Shown: positions 43,159 through 52,927 of the stretch, piece by piece | Position numbering within the stretch: position 1 is the stretch's first letter | Layout of the letters: each line of letters starts with the position of its first letter | Origin: Hominifimenecus microfluidus | GTDB lineage: Bacteria; Bacillota; Clostridia; Lachnospirales; Lachnospiraceae | DNA: 64,000 nt | Reading direction: 5' to 3' | Assembly: GCA_020687485.1 (NCBI GenBank) | Contig: JAJEQR010000004.1 | Span: forward strand, 1 to 64,000 | Made by a program: the position numbers and the translations under genes | The notes under the pieces: model-generated | What the model was told of the DNA's origin: nothing | Database searches by the model: none | What the model saw: the letters and a program-made list of their open reading frames with translations, nothing else

Positions 43159-44454
43159 TTATATACAGAACGCAGCATAGAGAGGAACAATTTTTTTATT
43201 ATCCTCGAAGCCGAAGTTTTTGGCGGAAAGCCGGATCGCATAGGCGGGGTTATAAGTATCCATATAGATTTTTAAACTTTTGGCTTTGGTGTTGTCAGCA
43301 GATTTTACTTCTATGGGAATCAGCTGACCGTCACGCTGAATTACAAAATCAATTTCAGCTCCGCGCGCGGATTCCCAGAAGTAAGTGTGATAGCCGTTAA
43401 TGGAAAGCTGCACATTGACGTAGTTCTCTACCATACCACCTTTAAAATCGTTGAGTTCTTCAACCATATAAAGAATATCGTTGGCAGCCAAATCCTTTTT
43501 TGCGCAAAGAAGCCCCAAATCCGAAACATAAATTTTAAATGCGTCAATATCGCGATAGTTTTCCAGAGGCTTTTTGATCTGCTCCACCTTATAAACCTGT
43601 GATACGATGCCAGACAGGCAGAGCCATTCAATTGCATTTTCAAATTCAGAAGCCCGCCCGCCTTTTTTGATCAGTTTATACTGAAAGCGAGTGTTCTTCT
43701 TTGAAAGCTGAACAGTTATATTGTCGTAGGCAAGTCTGGTTTTCTTAATTTCATTCAGGTTGTTATACTTGCTCATGTCATTCAGGTAACTGGCAAGTAT
43801 TGTATCCTGCGTATGGCGGACAAGAATATAGTCTTTCGTCTGGACAAACTGCATCACGCACTCCGGCATACCGCCGACAACAAGATACTGACGGTAGAGC
43901 TGCATTGCAGTATCATGTAATGCGGATGGCAGCGGTGTATTCATGTGGAAACAATTCTTTATCTGTTTCACCAGATTTTCTTCACCAAGAGCCAGCATAA
44001 ATTCTTCCATATCCATAGGGTACAGCGTTTTTATATCAACCTTTCCGACAGGAAAAGAAAATATGGTCCGGTTGACCGCAACACCGAGCAGATTGCCGGC
44101 AACAATAATGTGATAATCCGGTGCATCTTCGCAAAAATATTTGAGGGAAGTCAATGCTCTTTCGCAAAGCTGTACTTCATCGAATACGATCAGCGTTTTT
44201 TCTCGTACAATTGTCTGACCAGCGATATGAGATAGAATCGGTATCAGATAATCTGGGCTGATATTTTCTTCAAAAGTTTTATTCAGTTTTGGATTGGTTT
44301 CAAAATTGAAGTACGCGACATTTTCATAGTGGGTGCGTCCAAATTCCAGAATTGAATAAGTTTTTCCCACCTGCCTTGCACCCTGCAAAATAAGAGGCTT
44401 ACGGTGTTCGTTTCTTTTCCAGGATTCCAGAAAGTCCATAATTTTTCGATACAT
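43159..44454 (-). CDS. AAA ATPase with DUF4143 domain
   Basis: 431 residues. Walker A GARQVGKTYSILEFG (residues 25-39), Walker B TLIVFDEVQLC and a C-terminal DUF4143 domain with SARGAEIDFVIQRDGQLIPIEVK, which resembles a PD-(D/E)xK nuclease core (E...D...ExK). Members are widespread in anaerobes, often as multiple copies, and of unknown role. AAGGAGGG precedes the ATG. The gene borders the AT-rich island and an IS relic, so acquisition by transfer is plausible. Confidence 0.9.
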   Translation of the reverse strand: MYRKIMDFLESWKRNEHRKPLILQGARQVGKTYSILEFGRTHYENVAYFNFETNPKLNKTFEENISPDYLIPILSHIAGQTIVREKTLIVFDEVQLCERALTSLKYFCEDAPDYHIIVAGNLLGVAVNRTIFSFPVGKVDIKTLYPMDMEEFMLALGEENLVKQIKNCFHMNTPLPSALHDTAMQLYRQYLVVGGMPECVMQFVQTKDYILVRHTQDTILASYLNDMSKYNNLNEIKKTRLAYDNITVQLSKKNTRFQYKLIKKGGRASEFENAIEWLCLSGIVSQVYKVEQIKKPLENYRDIDAFKIYVSDLGLLCAKKDLAANDILYMVEELNDFKGGMVENYVNVQLSINGYHTYFWESARGAEIDFVIQRDGQLIPIEVKSADNTKAKSLKIYMDTYNPAYAIRLSAKNFGFEDNKKIVPLYAAFCI

Positions 44455-44670
44455 TGATTGCCCTCCTTAAAGGTACTTGAGGAGAGTATAACAAATATTC
44501 GTGCAAAAATCAATGAAAAACAAAGTAAAATTAACATTAATCAACGTGAATCTTTTTGAAAAGCATGCAATATATAACGGGAATACTCCTGGATCGTGTC
44601 AGGAATTTCGCTTTTAAGAAAAAATTCTCTTGTCTTAAACTGAATTCATCAGGCAAAAAATGGAATCGCT

Positions 44671-45085
44671 TTATCGTGTGTTGATCTTAACCGTGTAGTG
44701 CTTTGTAGCTCTCTTCATGATGGAATTAGCAGATACCTCATTGAGGATCATCGCTTTCCAGTTATCCGGATCACGCTTTGAGCATGCGATGGTGCTTTTC
44801 CTCTGCTCGTTCCGCTTCTCAAGAAGCTCAAAGAGGATTTTAATCTCTCTTTCGTCAGTGATTGTGTGAAGCAGGAAATCACCCAGGATGATCTGTTCCC
44901 ATTTGAGATACATATTTATCGTAATCCTGCTCTTTAAGAGCTACCATGCTTTCCAAAAGTTCCTTACTGTGAAAATAACCGACGTTACTTTATGCCGATA
45001 GCTTTTGCAAGGTAAGGCTTTCCGGCATCTGATTTTCCGAGAATACAGAGATTGTAGCCTCTTTCAATAAAGTTAAAAGAGGAAA
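44671..45085 (-). pseudogene. Degenerate IstB-like ATPase gene (IS21-type relic)
   Basis: The minus strand encodes fragments of an IS21-family helper ATPase in different frames. Near 45075-44990 it reads FNFIERGYNLCILGKSDAGKPYLAKAIGIK, cited here in pieces (ERGYNLCILGKS; AKAIGIK), a damaged Walker A. Around 44970-44915 it reads FHSKELLESMVALKEQDYDKY in another frame. 44913-44671 gives FLLHTITDEREIKILFELLEKRNEQRKSTI, also abridged, the IstB C-terminal part, ending TKHYTVKIN. Stops and a deletion separate the pieces and no transposase is present. Confidence 0.75.
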
Positions 45086-45103
45086 GCGCCTCTGTTTAAA
45101 AAG

Positions 45104-45165
45104 AGGCACGGCATAAATTATTCTGATGGATTTTTCATCAAATTGCGCTATGCCGCGCCTTTTGT
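45104..45165 (+). terminator. Hairpin with T-run near the IS relic
   Basis: AGGCACGGCATA (45104-45115) pairs with TATGCCGCGCCT (45149-45160) with one mismatch, followed by TTTG. It may be a terminator or an element end. The rest of 45166-45394 shows no gene. Confidence 0.45.
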
Positions 45166-45394
45166 GTTATCATAATGATTGTTGTCTGACGACACAATTC
45201 GGCAGGCGAATCCGGAGAAGATACCGTGCAGTTTGCACCTACCACAATGTGCCGCTGGATAACAGAGCGTTTATATCTTTTTGTTAGGTGATTTCAAAGT
45301 AGTTATTGCTGTAAGTAGGAAAGTTGAAATAATAACACCTTATTTACATGAAAAACAGAGAAAAAACAAAAAATGAATAAAAGTAAAAAATATA

Positions 45395-45424
45395 TTGACA
45401 AATAAAGTGAAAAGATGATATTAT
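45395..45424 (+). promoter_or_regulatory. Promoter of the subtilase gene
   Basis: TTGACA (45395-45400) and TATTAT (45419-45424), 18 bases apart, in strongly AT-rich DNA, about 95 bases upstream of the likely start. Confidence 0.65.
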
Positions 45425-45520
45425 TTAAATGAAAAACAAATGACAGAAAGGAGATTCATACTATTTAGAAAAGATATATTAAATTTGTGATTATTTATGA
45501 GGGGAGGGAGGTACAATGAT

Positions 45521-46486
45521 TTGAAGTCTAAATACTGTTCGAGAGTATTTAAGTGCATTTTTTTTCTTCTGATATTTGCATTTTTTCTGTTTCTGGTTTG
45601 TTTTTTATTTCCTGAGTTATTTCCTGAGAATCGTTATTCATTAGATTGGTGGTATAAAAAAACAGCGTGGCAAAGTTTAATAGATAATGAAGAGAAAGAA
45701 GTCATAGTTGCTGTAATTGATACTGGAGTAAATATTGAACATGAAGCTCTGAGTGGAAAAATTTGGGTTAACGAACATGAAGTACTTAATGGAATTGATG
45801 ACGATGGCAATGGTTATGTAGATGATATTTATGGATGGAATTTCGTAAATGAAAACAATGAAGTTGCAGAAACAGAGATTAGTCATGGAACGGCAGTTAG
45901 TGGTTTAATTGTAGGTGACGGAAAAATGGCTGGTGTAGCTTCGTTTGCCCCCATAAAAGTAATGGTTTTAAAAGTACTTAATGATAATGGTGAGTCATAC
46001 AATTCGACTAACCTTGTTCGCGCAATAGAATATGCTGAAAACAATGGTGCAACAATCTGTAATTGTAGTTTTGGCATGGAAGAATATTCGAACGAATTAT
46101 TTAATGTTATAAAAAAATCGAATATGTTATTTATTACGAGCGCAGGTAACTCTAGTCAAGGGCGGAGTTTAAATAGAATGGAGTATTATCCTGCAAAATA
46201 TAATCTTCCTAATATTATTGTTGTCAGTGCGTGCGAAGAGAATGGAATCCCGTGGATTCATGCAAATTATGGATCAGAAGTTGTTGATTTATATGCAAAA
46301 GGTGTAGAAATGTATACTTGTTCAATCGATGGATACAATTACTTTTCTGGTGTTTCATTGTCGATTCCAATGGTTACTGGTGTTGCTGCAATAATTGAAT
46401 CTTATGGTTGCTCTTCGGATTTTGGTAATATAAAAAATATTTTATTGGAGTATTTCTCATTAAGTAATTCGAAGTTGCTTGCTTAG
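45521..46486 (+). CDS. Membrane-anchored S8 (subtilisin-like) serine protease
   Basis: About 321 residues. An N-terminal basic and hydrophobic anchor (residues 9-33) precedes an S8 catalytic domain with Asp67 (VIDTGVN), His122 (SHGTAVSG), the oxyanion Asn in SAGNSSQ and Ser279 in GVSLSIPMVTG, a variant of the usual GTSMAxP. The TTG at 45521 is preferred because GGGAGGGAGG lies 9 bases upstream; the ATG at 45497 overlaps that site and has none itself. It would act outside the membrane. The DNA is much more AT-rich than the flanks. Its stop may reflect a frameshift (see findings). Confidence 0.82.
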   Translation: MKSKYCSRVFKCIFFLLIFAFFLFLVCFLFPELFPENRYSLDWWYKKTAWQSLIDNEEKEVIVAVIDTGVNIEHEALSGKIWVNEHEVLNGIDDDGNGYVDDIYGWNFVNENNEVAETEISHGTAVSGLIVGDGKMAGVASFAPIKVMVLKVLNDNGESYNSTNLVRAIEYAENNGATICNCSFGMEEYSNELFNVIKKSNMLFITSAGNSSQGRSLNRMEYYPAKYNLPNIIVVSACEENGIPWIHANYGSEVVDLYAKGVEMYTCSIDGYNYFSGVSLSIPMVTGVAAIIESYGCSSDFGNIKNILLEYFSLSNSKLLA

Positions 46487-46602
46487 AAGAAAATCTTAAT
46501 CAGAAGTATACATTAGACGAAGCACTTGAAATTATTGAAAATGAATCAAGTCTTGATAGTTATGTTGGCGAAATATTTGAGGATGTAGATAATTTTGACA
46601 GT

Positions 46603-47262
46603 ATGGTTTTTACTTCCTGTGGAGATATTAACGATATTCATCTTAATAATGAACAGCTTATCTACGTCATAGATTATGGGATTGTAGAAGACGAGATTCA
46701 GGTAATGTCAAGGGCGGATGAATACACAGAGTATCAGGTGTTGGAGGGCGACAAAGTAGACACTATAGTGTATTACAACAATGGAACTGTTTATTTAAAT
46801 GATGAATTACTGAAAAATGAAGCAGAAGATCAGTATATTCATACAGATGATTATGCAGATTGGTGGAGTACAAATTGTCCATATGGTAATTCAACGGATT
46901 ATACATATAAAATCGGATCGAAAAATGATTCGGATGTTGAGAATACCAAATACTGGAATAATTTAACTTATACCGCTTTTTCGCTTGCGCTTACAAAAGC
47001 TCTTCCTTACTTAGTTGGTGGCTATAGTGGTGCGGTCTCAGCCATTGTATCATTGGTTTATGCAGCTCTTTCGTATGATGATACACCATATACAAAGTGT
47101 ATGTCATATAAAATGGTAAAATATAATCATAAGGATAAAACAAGCGGTGTAGTGAAAGGCACATTATGCGTTACAAAATATGTTGTAACAGCTTATGCAG
47201 CAGCTAATTATCAAAATAAAATGGGTACATACGATTCGTTCTATTGCAAAGAACATTATTGA
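46603..47262 (+). CDS. Unknown protein with hydrophobic core, bacteriocin-like candidate
   Basis: 219 residues from the first ATG, but this ATG has no ribosome site and the frame is open back to 46468 without any start codon. The sequence has an acidic N-terminal half, a WWSTNCPYGN motif, a roughly 30-residue hydrophobic Gly/Ala/Ser-rich helix region (about residues 130-160) and a cysteine- and tyrosine-rich C-terminal part. The layout recalls large secreted bacteriocin-like precursors; no firm family was recognised. It lies between a membrane subtilase and a small membrane protein. It may be the C-terminal part of the protease gene broken by a frameshift. Confidence 0.6.
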   Translation: MVFTSCGDINDIHLNNEQLIYVIDYGIVEDEIQVMSRADEYTEYQVLEGDKVDTIVYYNNGTVYLNDELLKNEAEDQYIHTDDYADWWSTNCPYGNSTDYTYKIGSKNDSDVENTKYWNNLTYTAFSLALTKALPYLVGGYSGAVSAIVSLVYAALSYDDTPYTKCMSYKMVKYNHKDKTSGVVKGTLCVTKYVVTAYAAANYQNKMGTYDSFYCKEHY

Positions 47263-47285
47263 GTGCGGAGTCAAACTGAGTTTGG

Positions 47286-47495
47286 ATGAAAAAGAAATAT
47301 ATTGTTCAGCTTATAATGTCCATTTTTGTAATTATTATATGTGCAGGAGTCATGTACCGTGAATATGATACTAGTTGGCTTAGTATTGTTCAGGGATATG
47401 CCCTTTACATTGCTTGTGAATGTATTGGTAGATTGGATCACAAAAAGCGTTCGAATGATAAGGCTAAAGATAAATCTAATAATGAAACCCCTTGA
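47286..47495 (+). CDS. Small two-helix membrane protein, possible immunity protein
   Basis: 69 residues. Two hydrophobic segments (about 7-24 and 32-48) and a charged Lys/Asp/Asn tail. It starts 24 bases after the previous gene in the same direction, but only a weak GAGT/TGGA site precedes the ATG. Small two-pass proteins next to toxin-like genes are often immunity proteins; that role is inferred from position only. Its last codons overlap the -35 box of the valS T-box promoter. Confidence 0.55.
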   Translation: MKKKYIVQLIMSIFVIIICAGVMYREYDTSWLSIVQGYALYIACECIGRLDHKKRSNDKAKDKSNNETP

Positions 47496-47520
47496 CAAAC
47501 CCGCGCGGGCATTTTATAGT
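47492..47520 (+). promoter_or_regulatory. Promoter of the valS T-box leader
   Basis: TTGACA (47492-47497) and TATAGT (47515-47520), 17 bases apart. The spacer contains the palindrome CCCGCGCGGG. A GC-containing hairpin (AGAGCG.../CGCTCT, 47530-47574) lies between the start site and the T-box. Confidence 0.82.
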
Positions 47521-47585
47521 AGTAACATTAGAGCGCATCCTGCGGGAAAGCTATGCCCTCCGCTGGTCGCTCTCAACATTACAAG

Positions 47586-47816
47586 AATTCAACGGCAGAG
47601 ACGAAGAGGAGTAGATTCAGATCCGCGACAGAGAGAGCCGCTCACAGGCTGCGAGGCGGCTTCGCAGGGAGAAGAATCGAAGGTAGCTTCCGAGCCGGAT
47701 CGCTGAACATCAGTAAGCGATTCCGTATTGCCCACGTTACGGGCCAGGAGAACAAAGTAAGGTGGTACCGCGAGACATTCGCCCTTTTGCATACATATGC
47801 AGAAGGGCGTTTTTTT
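47586..47816 (+). promoter_or_regulatory. Valine T-box leader
   Basis: The T-box landmarks occur in order: stem I with AACGGCAGAGACGAAGAGG, the GGCTGCGAGGCGGC region, the specifier loop with GTA at 47683-47685 followed by G, and the T-box antiterminator AAGGTGGTACCGCG starting at about 47759. GTA is a valine codon, matching valS. Uncharged tRNA-Val would stabilise the antiterminator and allow transcription. Confidence 0.93.
47780..47816 (+). terminator. T-box terminator
   Basis: CGCCCTTTTGCATA pairs with TATGCAGAAGGGCG around a short loop (one mismatch), followed by seven Ts. It is mutually exclusive with the T-box antiterminator. Confidence 0.92.
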
Positions 47817-47854
47817 GACCCGCGAACCACGAAGAAATTAAAGGAGACACACCA

Positions 47855-50503
47855 ATGGCAAAGGAACTGGCAAAGACCTATGATCCCCAAAGCATTGAGT
47901 CCAGACTCTACCAGAAATGGCTGGACAAGAAATACTTCGCGGCTCACGTAGACCGCTCGAAGAAACCCTTCACAATCGTAATGCCGCCGCCCAACATCAC
48001 CGGACAGCTGCATATGGGACACGCACTCGACAACACCCTGCAGGATATTCTTATCCGCTGGAAGCGCATGCAGGGCTTTGAAGCCCTGTGGCAGCCCGGC
48101 ACGGATCACGCCAGCATTGCAACCGAAGTGAAGATCATTGCGAAGCTGAAGGAAGAGGGCATCGACAAGAACGACCTCGGCCGCGAAGGCTTCCTGAAGA
48201 AAGCCTGGGAGTGGCGCGACGAGTACGGCAGCCGCATCGTATCTCAGCTGAAGAAGATGGGTTCCTCCGCCGACTGGGATCGCGAGCGTTTCACCATGGA
48301 CGAGGGCTGCTCCAAAGCGGTACAGGAAGTATTTATCAAGCTGTACAACGAGGGCTACATCTACAAGGGTTCCAGAATCATCAACTGGTGTCCTGTCTGC
48401 AAGACCTCCATTTCGGATGCCGAAGTAGAGCATGAAGAGCAGGCCGGACATTTCTGGCATATCAAGTATCCGATCGTCGGCGAAGATGGCTTCGTAGAGA
48501 TCGCAACCACCCGTCCGGAGACTCTGCTGGGCGATACCGCTGTAGCTGTAAATCCGGATGACGACAGATACAAGCACCTGGTAGGCAAGATGCTGAAGCT
48601 GCCGCTGACCGACCGTGAGATCCCTGTCATCGCGGATGCTTACGTAGATAAGGAATTCGGAACCGGCTGCGTAAAGATCACGCCCGCCCATGACCCGAAC
48701 GACTTCGAGGTAGGCAAGCGTCACAACCTTCCGGAGATCAATATCCTGAACGATGACGCAACCATCGTGAACAACGAGTACGGTGGAAAGTATGCAGGCA
48801 TGGATCGCTACGAGGCAAGAAAGGCCATGGTAGCCGATCTGGATGCGCAGGGACTGCTGGTAAAGATTGTGGATCATTCTCACAACGTAGGTACGCATGA
48901 CCGCTGCAAGACCACGGTAGAGCCCATGATCAAGCAGCAGTGGTTCGTTCGCATGGAAGAGCTGGCAAAGCCCGCGATTGACGCACTGAAAAATGGCGAT
49001 CTGCAGTTCGTTCCGGATCGTTTTGACAAGACATATCTGCATTGGCTGGAGAACATCCGCGACTGGTGTATTTCCCGTCAGTTGTGGTGGGGTCATCGTA
49101 TCCCGGCTTACTACTGTGATGACTGTGGTGAAATCGTTGTAAGTCGCACCGCTCCGGAAGTTTGCCCGAAGTGCGGATGTAAGCATCTGACACAGGACCC
49201 GGATACGCTGGATACCTGGTTCAGCTCCGCTCTGTGGCCTTTCTCCACGCTGGGATGGCCGGACAAGACGGAAGAGCTGGATTACTTCTATCCGACCGAC
49301 GTACTGGTAACCGGTTATGATATCATTTTCTTCTGGGTTATCCGTATGGTATTTTCCGGTTATGCGCATACTGGCAAGAGCCCGTTCCACACCGTTCTGA
49401 TTCACGGTCTGGTACGCGACAGCCAGGGACGCAAGATGAGTAAGTCTCTGGGCAACGGTATCGATCCTCTGGAAGTTATCGACAAGTACGGCGCAGACGC
49501 TCTGCGTATGACGCTGGTAACCGGCAATGCGCCCGGCAACGATATGCGCTTCTATTGGGAGAGAGTCGAGGCGAGCCGCAACTTTGCGAATAAAGTATGG
49601 AATGCAAGCCGTTTCATCATGATGAATATGGAGGGCGTAGATACCTCGAATGTTACTCTGGATAGCCTGGAGGACGCTGACCGCTGGATTCTGAGCAAGG
49701 TAAACCGCCTGGCGAAGGATGTCACCGACAATATGGACCGCTACGAGCTGGGTATCGCTCTGCAGAAGGTATATGACTTCGTATGGGAAGAGTTCTGCGA
49801 CTGGTATATTGAGATGGTGAAGCCCCGCTTCTACGCGGAGGACAACGCAGCCAGCAAGGCGGCAGCCGCATGGACGCTGAAGACCGTTCTGATCACGGCT
49901 CTGAAGCTGCTGCATCCGTACATGCCTTTCATCACGGAGGAAATCTTCTGCAACCTGCAGGACGAGGAAGAGACGATCATGCTGTCCGCATGGCCGGAAT
50001 ACCGCGCCGACTGGGATTTCACCGAGGTGGAGAGCCGCGTAGAGATGATCAAGGAAGCCGTTCGTGCAATCCGCAACGTAAGAACCTCCATGAACGTACC
50101 GCCGAGCAAGAAGGCGCATGTTTATGTTGTATCCGATAAGGAAGAGGTAAGAGATGCGTTTACAGCCGGTAAGAACTTCTTCGCTTCTCTGGGCTATGCG
50201 AGTGATGTACAGATCCAGGCTGACAAGACCGGAATCGCTGATGATGCAGTATCCGCAGTAACGGCAGATGCAGTAATGTACATTCCCCTGGCAGAGCTTG
50301 TCGATATTGCGAAGGAGATCGAGCGTCTGGAGAAAGAAGAGAAGAGACTGCAGGGCGAGCTGGCCCGTGTCAACGGTATGCTGAGCAACGAGAAGTTCAT
50401 CTCCAAGGCTCCGGCAGCCAAGATCGAGGAAGAGAAGGGCAAGCTGGCGAAGTATACGCAGATGATGGAGCAGGTACAGGAGAGACTGAGTCAGCTCCGC
50501 TAG
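47855..50503 (+). CDS. valS: Valyl-tRNA synthetase
   Basis: 882 residues, class I synthetase that charges tRNA-Val and edits threonine. [17 protein letters not shown] carries the HIGH motif (HMGH) near residue 53; the editing domain includes [32 protein letters not shown] is the second ATP motif. An anticodon-binding domain and a C-terminal coiled coil (from about residue 815: [20 protein letters not shown]) complete the family plan. AAAGGAG precedes the ATG. Regulated by the T-box leader. Confidence 0.97.
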   Translation: MAKELAKTYDPQSIESRLYQKWLDKKYFAAHVDRSKKPFTIVMPPPNITGQLHMGHALDNTLQDILIRWKRMQGFEALWQPGTDHASIATEVKIIAKLKEEGIDKNDLGREGFLKKAWEWRDEYGSRIVSQLKKMGSSADWDRERFTMDEGCSKAVQEVFIKLYNEGYIYKGSRIINWCPVCKTSISDAEVEHEEQAGHFWHIKYPIVGEDGFVEIATTRPETLLGDTAVAVNPDDDRYKHLVGKMLKLPLTDREIPVIADAYVDKEFGTGCVKITPAHDPNDFEVGKRHNLPEINILNDDATIVNNEYGGKYAGMDRYEARKAMVADLDAQGLLVKIVDHSHNVGTHDRCKTTVEPMIKQQWFVRMEELAKPAIDALKNGDLQFVPDRFDKTYLHWLENIRDWCISRQLWWGHRIPAYYCDDCGEIVVSRTAPEVCPKCGCKHLTQDPDTLDTWFSSALWPFSTLGWPDKTEELDYFYPTDVLVTGYDIIFFWVIRMVFSGYAHTGKSPFHTVLIHGLVRDSQGRKMSKSLGNGIDPLEVIDKYGADALRMTLVTGNAPGNDMRFYWERVEASRNFANKVWNASRFIMMNMEGVDTSNVTLDSLEDADRWILSKVNRLAKDVTDNMDRYELGIALQKVYDFVWEEFCDWYIEMVKPRFYAEDNAASKAAAAWTLKTVLITALKLLHPYMPFITEEIFCNLQDEEETIMLSAWPEYRADWDFTEVESRVEMIKEAVRAIRNVRTSMNVPPSKKAHVYVVSDKEEVRDAFTAGKNFFASLGYASDVQIQADKTGIADDAVSAVTADAVMYIPLAELVDIAKEIERLEKEEKRLQGELARVNGMLSNEKFISKAPAAKIEEEKGKLAKYTQMMEQVQERLSQLR

Positions 50504-50524
50504 GCCGGATCACAGAAAGGCTGG

Positions 50525-51307
50525 ATGAGGACGATGAAAAAGCTGGTATCGTGGAATGTAAACGGCCTCCGGGCCTGCGTCGGCAAGAATTTCATGGATT
50601 TCTTCCGGGAAGTGGATGCGGACGTATTTGCCATACAGGAGAGTAAGCTTCAGGAAGGGCAGATTCAGATGGATCTGCCCGGATACCACCAGTACTGGAA
50701 TTATGCAGAGAAGAAAGGTTATTCCGGCACGGCGGTATTCACGAAGGAGGAGCCGATCTCGGTTTCTTACGGAATCGGGATCGAAGAGCACGACCATGAA
50801 GGGCGTGTGATCACGCTGGAATATCCGGATTTCTACTTTGTTACCTGCTACACTCCCAACTCACAGGACGGGCTGGCACGCCTGCCTTACCGCATGGAGT
50901 GGGAGGATGCTTTCCGGGCCTACCTAAAAGAGCTGGAGAGCCGGAAGACGCTTCCGGACGGTACGCCGGTTCCGGTGATTCTCTGCGGTGATCTGAACGT
51001 GGCGGCGACGGAGATGGATATCAAGAACGCGAAGACGAACGTAAAGAATGCTGGATTCACGCCGGAGGAGCGGGCAAAGTTCCAGGAGCTTCTGGCCAGC
51101 GGCTTTACGGATACGTTTCGCTTTCTGCATCCGGATACGATAAAGTATTCCTGGTGGTCGTACCGCTTTAAGGCCAGAGAGAAGAACGCCGGATGGCGTC
51201 TGGACTACTTCCTGATCTCGCAGTTCGCTTCCGACCGTGTTCAGGAGGCGGAGATTCTCACGGATATCATGGGTTCCGACCACTGCCCGGTGATGCTGGT
51301 GTTGTAA
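50525..51307 (+). CDS. xth: Exodeoxyribonuclease III / AP endonuclease
   Basis: About 260 residues of the ExoIII/APE1 family. Motifs are LVSWNVNGLRA, IQESKLQEGQ (metal-binding Glu), CYTPNSQDG, GDLNVA, the WWSYRFKAREKNAGWRLDY block and the terminal SDHCPV with the catalytic His. It repairs abasic sites and degrades 3' ends. Two starts are possible: ATG 50525 with AAAGG upstream and ATG 50534 with GAGG. It follows valS by 21 bases and may be read through from it. Confidence 0.95.
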   Translation: MRTMKKLVSWNVNGLRACVGKNFMDFFREVDADVFAIQESKLQEGQIQMDLPGYHQYWNYAEKKGYSGTAVFTKEEPISVSYGIGIEEHDHEGRVITLEYPDFYFVTCYTPNSQDGLARLPYRMEWEDAFRAYLKELESRKTLPDGTPVPVILCGDLNVAATEMDIKNAKTNVKNAGFTPEERAKFQELLASGFTDTFRFLHPDTIKYSWWSYRFKAREKNAGWRLDYFLISQFASDRVQEAEILTDIMGSDHCPVMLVL

Positions 51308-51337
51308 GTGAATATGACGGGGAAACCCGGTTGGATA

Positions 51338-51370
51338 TGAAAAGCCGTCTGCCGGGTGCAGGCGGTTTTT
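51338..51370 (+). terminator. Intrinsic terminator after xth
   Basis: AAAAGCCGTCTGC and GCAGGCGGTTTTT (one G-T pair) around CGGGT, with the T-run formed by the arm itself. Confidence 0.88.
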
Positions 51371-51396
51371 CGCGTCATAATAGGAAAGAGGAAACT

Positions 51397-52149
51397 ATGA
51401 AAAAATCGAATGCCCTTCAGGAATTAACGCGGACACCGATGAGCGGCGTATGGAGTTTCTCTCATGGGTTATCTTCCCATACATTGAAGATTATTGCAAT
51501 CATGACGATGCTGACCGACCATATCGCGGCAGTACTGATGGAGGGACAGGCGAGTTACTGGACTCTTCGTGAAATTGGAAGAATTTCTTTCCCAATCTTT
51601 TGTTTCCTGGCAGCGGAGGGCATCGCCTGGACGAGTAATATTTTTAAATATGCGCTGCGGCTGGGAGCTTTTGCTCTGATCTCCGAGGTATTCTACGACC
51701 TGGCGTTCCATAGTACCATCTGGGATCCCATGCACCAGAATGTGTTCTTCACACTCCTTCTGGGAGTTGTGGCAGGTGGTATGTTACGGGAGATCGGACA
51801 GAGGATCTGCCAAAAGAAATGCTCCTGGTTCTTTGCGTTGTGCGGTATGCTTGCCGTTCTGTGTTGTCTGATATTTGCCGAATGGCTGCATACAGATTAT
51901 GGAATGCGGGGCGTGGGATTGATCCTTTTCTTCTATCTGGCGCGCCGTACAGGAGTCTGGCGTTATGTGATCGTGACGCTGTGTATGTGCTTTCTCTGGT
52001 GGGGGAAGATTCAGATGTACGCCGTACTGGCGCTTCCGATCCTTTTCCTGTATAATGGGAAAAAAGGCCAGCGCATGCCGAAGTATGCGTTCTATGCCTT
52101 TTATCCGCTGCATTTATTCATTTTATGGGGGATTAAAACATTATTATGA
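51397..52149 (+). CDS. TraX-family membrane protein
   Basis: 250 residues with about seven to eight hydrophobic helices. [20 protein letters not shown] and [17 protein letters not shown] are the TraX signature; TraX N-acetylates F-pilin in plasmid systems, while chromosomal clostridial members have no known target and probably acylate another product. ATG 51397 has AGAGGAAA before it; the open frame reaches back to 51193 but overlaps xth. Its stop overlaps the larB start as ATGA. Confidence 0.9.
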   Translation: MKKSNALQELTRTPMSGVWSFSHGLSSHTLKIIAIMTMLTDHIAAVLMEGQASYWTLREIGRISFPIFCFLAAEGIAWTSNIFKYALRLGAFALISEVFYDLAFHSTIWDPMHQNVFFTLLLGVVAGGMLREIGQRICQKKCSWFFALCGMLAVLCCLIFAEWLHTDYGMRGVGLILFFYLARRTGVWRYVIVTLCMCFLWWGKIQMYAVLALPILFLYNGKKGQRMPKYAFYAFYPLHLFILWGIKTLL

Positions 52150-52916
52150 ACAGAGATCATATTCTGTCTATTCTGAAAGATATCGAGAATGGAAATCTTT
52201 CCGCCGAGCTTGCGGCGGAGAAGCTGCGCCTGGAGCCGTATGAGGAGTTTTCCTATGCAAATGTGGATCATCATCGGGGGCTCCGGCAGGGCGTGCCGGA
52301 GGTGATTTACGGTGCCGGAAAGACGGCAGAGCAGATCCGGGGCATCGCGGAGGCGATGCTGCGTCATGAGGATGAGAATATCCTGATTACGCGGATCAGT
52401 CCGGAGAAGAGAGCCGTGCTGGAAGGGCTTCCGGTGGACTACCGGGAGATCGCGCAGATTGCGATTGTGAATCCGAAGCCCATCGAGAAGCCATATGGAA
52501 GTATTGTGGTGGTGAGCGCGGGAACCAGCGATATGCCGGTCGCCGAGGAGGCTGCTGTGACGGCAGAGGTCCTTGGCAACCGTGTAACCAGGATCTATGA
52601 TTCTGGAGTCGCCGGGATTCACCGGTTGTTGGCGCATACAGAGGAGTTGATGCAGGCCAGAGCAGTGGTTGCGGTTGCGGGTATGGAAGGGGCGCTGGCC
52701 AGCGTGGTCGGAGGTCTCGTGGACTGCCCGGTGATCGCGGTTCCGACAAGTGTGGGTTACGGGGCGTCTTTCCACGGACTGGCGGCTCTCCTTGCGATGC
52801 TGAATTCCTGTGCCAGCGGCGTCAGTGTCGTGAATATTGACAATGGATTCGGGGCTGGCTACCAGGCGAGCATGATTAACCAGGTTGGCAGGTATTCGAA
52901 ATCTGTATCTGAGTAG
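52146..52916 (+). CDS. larB: LarB, nickel-pincer cofactor biosynthesis carboxylase
   Basis: 256 residues related to AIR carboxylase (PurE). LarB carboxylates and hydrolyses nicotinic acid adenine dinucleotide to start synthesis of the nickel pincer nucleotide of lactate racemase. The N-terminal [26 protein letters not shown] (abridged) and the PurE-like core [20 protein letters not shown] and [28 protein letters not shown] (abridged) are clear. Coupled to the TraX-like gene by ATGA. No larA, larC or larE lies nearby in the window. Confidence 0.93.
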   Translation: MNRDHILSILKDIENGNLSAELAAEKLRLEPYEEFSYANVDHHRGLRQGVPEVIYGAGKTAEQIRGIAEAMLRHEDENILITRISPEKRAVLEGLPVDYREIAQIAIVNPKPIEKPYGSIVVVSAGTSDMPVAEEAAVTAEVLGNRVTRIYDSGVAGIHRLLAHTEELMQARAVVAVAGMEGALASVVGGLVDCPVIAVPTSVGYGASFHGLAALLAMLNSCASGVSVVNIDNGFGAGYQASMINQVGRYSKSVSE

Positions 52917-52927
52917 AACTTCGAATA

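Noticed and set aside
46432..46438. A AAA AAT slippery heptamer as a programmed -1 frameshift site in the subtilase gene
   Set aside because: The -1 frame hits a TAA at 46465-46467 before reaching the downstream coding region, so a shift at this point would not extend the protein.
47642..50119. An 825-codon open frame on the minus strand inside valS
   Set aside because: It lies fully opposite a complete valyl-tRNA synthetase, has no family character, and reflects codon bias of the real gene.
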